Origin: Straminergon stramineum
Taxonomy: Eukaryota > Streptophyta > Bryopsida > Hypnales > Calliergonaceae
NCBI GenBank assembly: GCA_963920665.1
Contig: OY987265.1
Location: 29,145,001 to 29,209,000 of the forward strand
Length of the DNA stretch: 64,000 nt
Direction of reading: 5' to 3'
The notes below the pieces were generated by a model that did not search any database, had not been told where the DNA came from, and saw nothing but the letters and a program-made list of their open reading frames with translations. Positions 58,787 through 64,000 of this stretch are shown here, one piece after another. How positions within the stretch are numbered: position 1 is the first letter of the stretch; the number at the start of each line of letters is the position of its first letter. Position numbers and translations under genes: made by a program.

Positions 58787-59648
58787 GGGTGATTGCAAGA
58801 AAGACCGGTCCTATTTTGTGTCACACTTAGAGTGATGGAGTTGTCATCGGCCATAACTTTTGGAGTATAAAGCCCATGTACTTGAAAATTTTATTGAAAA
58901 TGACTAACTTGGTGCTAATGAGATTCCTTATTTTTCAGAAATTTTCAAAAAACTCTTTGTAATTAAATTCCAATTTTGCTAATTTGTCACACTTTGGGGT
59001 TTAAGGGTTTTTAGTATTGTGGAGCAGGGCTTTTTTTTTGGTCTAGTGTCCCCTATGTTGGCTTCACTACATAGGCCAGATTTTGGAGGGACAGAGTCAC
59101 ATTGGTCACATTCTGACAGATTTGGCGAAATTTCGCCAAAAAAAAAAGCCCTGTTGTGGGGTATCCAAAATTAATGATGTAGACTTAAAAATTTTGTGGG
59201 CTATTTCCATACTAGGTGGGCATGTGCCTACCAAAGGGCACTTAAAAAACATTATTTTTTTGTCTTCCACATGCATGCAAATAGGGGTCCCTTGTGTGTG
59301 TCATTGTGAACATTGAAGATGGTTTCTCTTTCATTTTTTTGGTGAAATCTGTTCATCATGAAATCCTCCCCAATTGCCAATTTTTAGTCTCTTTGAAAAT
59401 ACTTTTCCCTATTTTTTACAAATTAAAATGTCAAAGTGTCTATTTTCTACCAAAATTGTGTCACTCTATTTTGTGAATAACTTTTGACCTACTTTTTTTT
59501 TATGTCTCAAATTTTGGTGATATGATATTTATATTGTTATACTAATTATCCATATTTTATTTTATTTTTAAATATTTTTTTCCAACACATCATAGTACAA
59601 CAAGCAAAAAGCCAAACATTACAAAAAACAGTTGGTCTTTCTTGCAAT
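58787..59648. mobile_element. Diverged relative of the 39.6 kb foldback element
   Basis: Starts GGGTGATTGCAAGAAAGACC and ends GGTCTTTCTTGCAAT. The interior follows the 39634-40166 arm in order (CCATAACTTTTGGA, AATTTGTCACACTTT, TTTTTAGTATTG, CTAGGTGGGCATGT, TGGTGAAATCT, CAATTGCCAATTTT), but the second arm is mostly gone. Interrupted by the MITE at 59025-59153. Confidence 0.75.
59025..59153. mobile_element. 129 bp hAT-type MITE
   Basis: CAGGGCTTTTTTTTTGG at the left and CCAAAAAAAAAAGCCCTG at the right form inverted ends. The flanks TTGTGGAG (59017-59024) and TTGTGGGG (59154-59161) match at 7 of 8 bases. CAGGG-type ends with an 8 bp duplication fit hAT. The foldback-arm sequence resumes on both sides, which shows it is an insertion. 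Confidence 0.82.
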
Positions 59649-60064
59649 GAAACAATAGTTTATATTGTAGACACCTTCTATGGTTATAGGTGTCTATGTT
59701 GTAGGTACCTATGTTATTGACCAAGAAATAAGGAGGGAATGTGATATCTTTGGAACAACTCCATACAATCATTGAGAAGTATGCCTACAAAAATTGCAAG
59801 CAATTCATAATTTAGTAAAAGATGGCAACATTGGATGGTAGACATTGTGTTATGTATAGTTTTTTTGAATAATAATAACAATAATAATATGATAAGTACT
59901 ATCATTTTGTCATGTAAATATATTATTTTTTAAATTGGGGGACTCTACCATATTTTTCAATGCTTGTGAAGAGATGCATTTTTATAAACCTTCTGGAGCT
60001 TTTCAAAGTTCCTAGTTTTTGTTCGCGGGAGAAAAAATTCGAATTATTTTTGGACCCTACAGTA

Positions 60065-61403
60065 TAGTACCCACCAACAAGTTTACATTCACAGCAATCA
60101 ATTTAGAGAAACAGAGTCCAAACCTCCAATTTCGAGTTGTCACCACATGATCAAAAATGATCCAAACCACAAACTGCAAAGTGTGTTGGAAAGATAATGA
60201 AGTCTACTTTTTTGTTGTCTTAAGAATTTGCAAAAAACTTATAAACTTATATATTAATATAGCATTTTTTGACAACCTATCTACCATCTAGTGCTACCAC
60301 CATTAGCTTTGATTATGGCCTTCATACGGTAAGGCATGCTAGCAAGGAGAACTTCGATAATCTCTAGAAACATGTCTTCTCATATTCTTTGAATGGTGTT
60401 GACTAATTCTTCTTTGTTTTGCACTAGCACCTCATTTTAAACAATGTCTTTGACAATCTTTCATAGGTTTTTGATGGGGTTTAAGTTAGGAAGGTTTGTT
60501 GGCTATGAAAGCTTTCTCATGAGATGTGCTTGCCTCCAATCACTTCATTCCTTATTATGGTACATTGGAGCACCATCTTCCATGAGTTTGAATGTCTTAG
60601 GGTGATTATGGTGAAAGTAAAAGCCACTCAATCGACTTTCATAGACCACAACAACAAGGTCCCTACCTCTTCATCTATCACATGGCATTATAACAAGGAG
60701 GCACTTATTGAAATTGGTGAATGAACCCATATCATCATTGATAAACGACTAGATTTAAAAAATGGTGTTAAACAATCCAAAGAAAGATATTTATATGACT
60801 TTTGTCATACCTTCACTTGCATTGATTTTTTCTAGTTTCAAATGAAGATTCGTTTATCCATATTGTATTCTTCTAGTCAAATGCAATTTAGTGTTGGTGT
60901 TCATAGCTCTAAAGCACACCTTATACCACCATTAAAGTCGCTTTTTACAATCAAGAACACCTACAATCTCACACAATCTGATATTGTCTTCAAAGATACA
61001 CCTACTCATCAAAACACACACACAATGTATTTACAAACTACCACATTGCTTGGACCAAGCATGTTTTGCATTTAGAGGTTGTTGGAGCTCCATACCTGAA
61101 GCTCAAATTGACAAAAATCTGAATTGTGTTGGCACAAAAAGCATTGATGTTGCCATCACAGTGTAGGAGCTACAAACACAACTTGAAGTGCAGACAATGC
61201 AATTCGATTTTCCTCAGACAAGTGGCGTGAATTACCATAGAAATGACATCGAGAATGTAGATAACTCGTTTTTCAACATTTTGGTGGCAGTTTCATGAAG
61301 TTTGGAGGTCTAATGTAGAAGATATGATCAATCAAAGTTGCACTTCATTTTCAGTGGCACTCATAGTTCGAAAATTTGAACGTAAACTTGTTGGTAGGTA
61401 CTG
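60065..61403 (-). mobile_element. Tc1-like element 2, abutting element 1
   Basis: Left end TAGTACCCACCAACAAGTTT (from 60065) and right end AAACTTGTTGGTAGGTACTG (to 61403) are inverted, about 25 bp with 3 differences, flanked by TA at 60063-60064 and 61404-61405. The left TA is also the right flank of element 1. It carries a minus-strand transposase relic at 60290-60990. At 1.34 kb it has normal Tc1 length. Confidence 0.8.
60290..60990 (-). pseudogene. Tc1/mariner transposase remnant (element 2)
   Basis: Minus-strand pieces in order are SLDCLTPFFKSSRLSMMIW (the core before the second Asp), HNHPKTFKLMEDGAPMYHNK (D-G-A-P block), LNLNPIKNLWKIVKD (from the DLNPIENLW motif with the third catalytic acid) and ASMPYRMKAIIKANGGSTRW (C terminus). 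Stops and frameshifts make it inactive. It resembles the relic at 58230-58780. Confidence 0.82.
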
Positions 61404-61405
61404 TA

Positions 61406-62607
61406 CATGAAGATTAGAAGTGAACTCTCCCATGGCTCGGCAATGTTCTGTGCAGCCATCAATCTGCAAAGTTAACACGTCATCTCACTTTGATTCTTTC
61501 CATGTTAGGCTGCATGAGACACAATCAATCTTCTGTTCAAGTAACGTAGTGAAGTGCCATAGAAACTTATGAATGTGACCTACATAACTCACAAGAATTG
61601 GCTACCAAGGCCGGATTTGGGAACTCTGACTTCTGGACTACAAATTGGCGCTTGATTTGTAAGCAGACTGTCTGTCAACAATGATCTGAGTGTAAGTTAA
61701 GTTGCAAATTTTGTGGAACCATGGGTGTCAACAATGTCATGCCACAAGCCACAGATCTTGTGCTCCATTCACACACTGATACCAACGATGGAATTGCCGA
61801 AGAATAAAATGGCAATTTGTACCAGATTACAGGACCTAACGTTGGTATCCCTTGCAGGATTAACAGCCTTGTAAATCAGAATTGAACAGTTTGAGCAAGA
61901 TTGATGGCGTACATATAGATTCAAATCTTGCTTTTATGGGAAAGTTGCGGAGAGTTCCATAGCATTGCAATGGATGAAAAACGCCGGTAGGATTCAAGGG
62001 TGAGTTAGAAAAGCTACACGTATGTTAAGAGGTGGAGTAAATTCACTTAATTTAGTCAGTTGGGCATCTGGAGGGTAACCCTAATTCTCTTGGGAGGCCA
62101 ACAAATGGCGTTTGGATGGCAGTTAGCATCCCTACGAGATGAAAGAAGACTGGAATTTTCACCCATTTGGGGATGAGGGAGTATATAAAATGGTATTTGA
62201 CTCACAGAATATAAATTACGTACAAAAGTATGACAAGACACACCTTCTGATTGACAATTCAACAATTATTATTTTTCGTTTGGATGTCAATTTAACACCT
62301 AAACCTTATCATCCTCACATGCAAGATCATACACATAGAATACAAGACCATTTTGTAGCTTTTGAGACATGTAGGAGGTGCAGTAATGATCTAAATTGGG
62401 AGTGCCAGGTCTCGTTGAATTAGACTCTCAAGGAATGCCATTTCTAATTGAATTTAACTCTTGAGAATCATGAGAATCTGGTGCAAATAGTAATATTGAA
62501 GAGAAACTTCTTCTTGTGGGTACACGTCCTGATGTTTTTATCAATGCATTAGAAAACGACAATCTTGGGCACTTCATCGAGAAACGGCAATCACAGTCCT
62601 CGAAGGG
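61406..62607. other. Intergenic, somewhat GC-richer, no supported gene
   Basis: Short frames such as 61721-61807 (MGVNNVMPQATDLVLHSHTD) and 62265-62056 on the minus strand look slightly coding but have no recognised motif or splice model. Confidence 0.4.
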
Positions 62608-64000
62608 ATAATGATATATTTCAGTTGGCGCCGGTAAATTTGATTAATTGCAATTGGGCGGTCATGATTTGACACAAATAACTTACAGAGCACGCACCAG
62701 CATTGAACTGAAATTCTTTCTTCAATTCCTCAGTTACTTTCACTAAAATGTATGTAAGAAACCCACAATCTGAGCACACCATCACTGTATTTTCATTTAT
62801 CTTGTGGGAAGGAAGGAAGGAAGGAAGGACTAACCGATTGACTCCACCCCTGAAATCTATGGTAACATTTCCAGTATAATCCCAAGTGCAGATCATATTC
62901 AAGCCAAACTGCAGTAGCTATTTTTCTACTTAATTTGTCAAAAACTTTCTGTGTATATAACAGGGCCGAAGCCCCTTGCTGCTTAGTTTGTAAGAGATTC
63001 TCTGAAAAACGCAAGTAATTGAAGACCAAAACAAGGCAGGCAGCTGGAAGTTGGAGCTGCCTATTCAAACCAAGCAAGCCAAGAAGGAAACCAGTTGACA
63101 GAAAAACCATTCAAGGAGATGATGATGACGATGAAGCTTATTAAGTTAATATCTTCAGAATGATCCTCGTTAGGCTGAGCACTTGAAGGTTGCATGAGAA
63201 GAAGCAGCTTCGGCAGTTTTCCCACTGGCATTTCTATTGCCACGCTTTCTCTCTGAAAAGAAACACCGAAACAGAGATCCATTCATTAGCAACAACAAAA
63301 AAGAAGAATAAATGATTAGTTTTACGAATGACGTGAATGAAGAATTTGGTGGCAAAAACAAGAGATCCATTTAAGAAAAAGAAAAAGAAGAACAACACTA
63401 GTTCTATGACTGACGAGAATGAAAGAATCTGTTGGCATAGTTCTGCGAACTATTGCCACAAGGTGACATAGACAGTGAGTGCTAACTTTGGTGTCTCATT
63501 ATTTTTGGAGGAAAGGTAAGAGAGCCTATTTGTATTACAACTCAAAAGTCAGCCTTTTAATTCATGCCACTATGTATTAGTAGTGTACATTTCAAAATTT
63601 TCAAATGTACTCTAACGGTGCATAGTGGTTGAAAAGTGGCTCAAAATAGTCACACGGCACAAATAGGGTTTGCAACACAAACTCATCATCATAAAGAAAA
63701 ACCAATGACATCATTTGGTAATATACATGTTGCAAGCTAGGATTTATAAAGTTTTTTTATAGGATGCCTATACTAACACTTCTTTCATATGATCTTTAAA
63801 ACAACATTCTTGAATATCTTGCAAAAGTTGTTCATTATCATTAAGTACTAATCAAATGTTCAAAACTTGCTTTTTCTTTGCTTGGTGGTAAAGACTACAA
63901 AAACATCCAATTTAATTTACTTGTCTATAATAAAATAAATCCTTAACTCAAACTATGTCTTGGTCATTTTTAGGTTAGGGTGTACTTTTGTTCAAAATTG
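62608..64000. other. Window end, unassigned frames and microsatellite
   Basis: A GGAA microsatellite lies at 62806-62829. Overlapping minus-strand frames at 62793-63370 include FQRESVAIEMPVGKLPKLLL and, one frame over, KRGNRNASGKTAEAASSHAT ending in a stop near 63180; one might be a 3' exon of a gene reaching further right. The block at 63545-63660 resembles 36130-36250. No call is made. Confidence 0.35.

Larger units (their letters stand above)
55515..60064 (+). mobile_element. Tc1-like element 1, with other elements inside
   Basis: The left end AGGGTCCAAAAATAATTCGA (from 55521) and the right end, its exact complement before 60061, share 25 bp and are preceded/followed by TA. GGGTCCAAAA after TA is typical of Tc1-type termini. 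A decayed plus-strand transposase is at 58230-58780. The 4.5 kb length is explained by insertions at 55721-57623 and 58787-59648; without them about 1.8 kb remains, a normal Tc1 size. Confidence 0.78.

Noticed and set aside
33848..62423. Shared NWECQ/NWKCQ ends in three open frames (33.9, 44.9, 62.4 kb)
   Set aside because: The common AATTGGGAGTGCCAG is short enough to be chance in 64 kb, and the surroundings do not align.

Overview
The window is nuclear DNA of a land plant. Three intron-rich genes can be spliced base by base into uninterrupted reading frames, and each matches a plant-type family: LpxA (UDP-GlcNAc acyltransferase), a CofE/F420-ligase-like plastid protein, and a C2/EF-hand phosphatidylserine decarboxylase (PSD). 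The compact introns, very AT-rich intergenic DNA and Tc1/mariner, hAT-, Mutator- and TTAA-type repeats fit a seed-free plant such as a bryophyte. That placement is inference; the species cannot be read from the sequence.

Layout. 1-2.4 kb: repeats, with a five-unit tandem array and a Tc1/mariner remnant. 2.5-6.25 kb (-): LpxA, 10 exons, 365 aa. 6.3-8.2 kb: GC-richer DNA with a tentative small membrane-protein gene (-) and unassigned open frames. 8.6-15.5 kb (+): CofE-like gene, 17 exons, 496 aa. 16.5-25.0 kb (-): PSD, 22 exons, 736 aa, convergent with the CofE-like gene, with tandem repeats in its first intron and upstream region. 26-37 kb: AT-rich repeat land with gene fragments. 37.0-38.1 kb (+): a GC-rich terminal exon coding for a trypsin-like protein whose nucleophile position appears lost. 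39.6-40.7 kb: a 1.1 kb foldback element with near-identical arms. 43.0-44.6 kb (-): a conserved-looking gene of unknown function, at least 4 exons. 45-64 kb: layered mobile elements, including TTAA-flanked elements, a Mutator-like MITE inside a foldback element, and two abutting Tc1-like elements, one carrying other elements within it.

How the genes relate. LpxA belongs to a lipid-A-like pathway that in plants is mitochondrial, PSD makes phosphatidylethanolamine at internal membranes, and the CofE-like protein is probably plastidic. There is no sign of joint regulation. One intronic MITE family sits in both the CofE-like and PSD genes, and both genes have a GC-AG intron. I found no rRNA, tRNA or CRISPR array. 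No complete undescribed system is evident; the best leads are the pseudo-protease exon, the long hairpins and the two unassigned genes.
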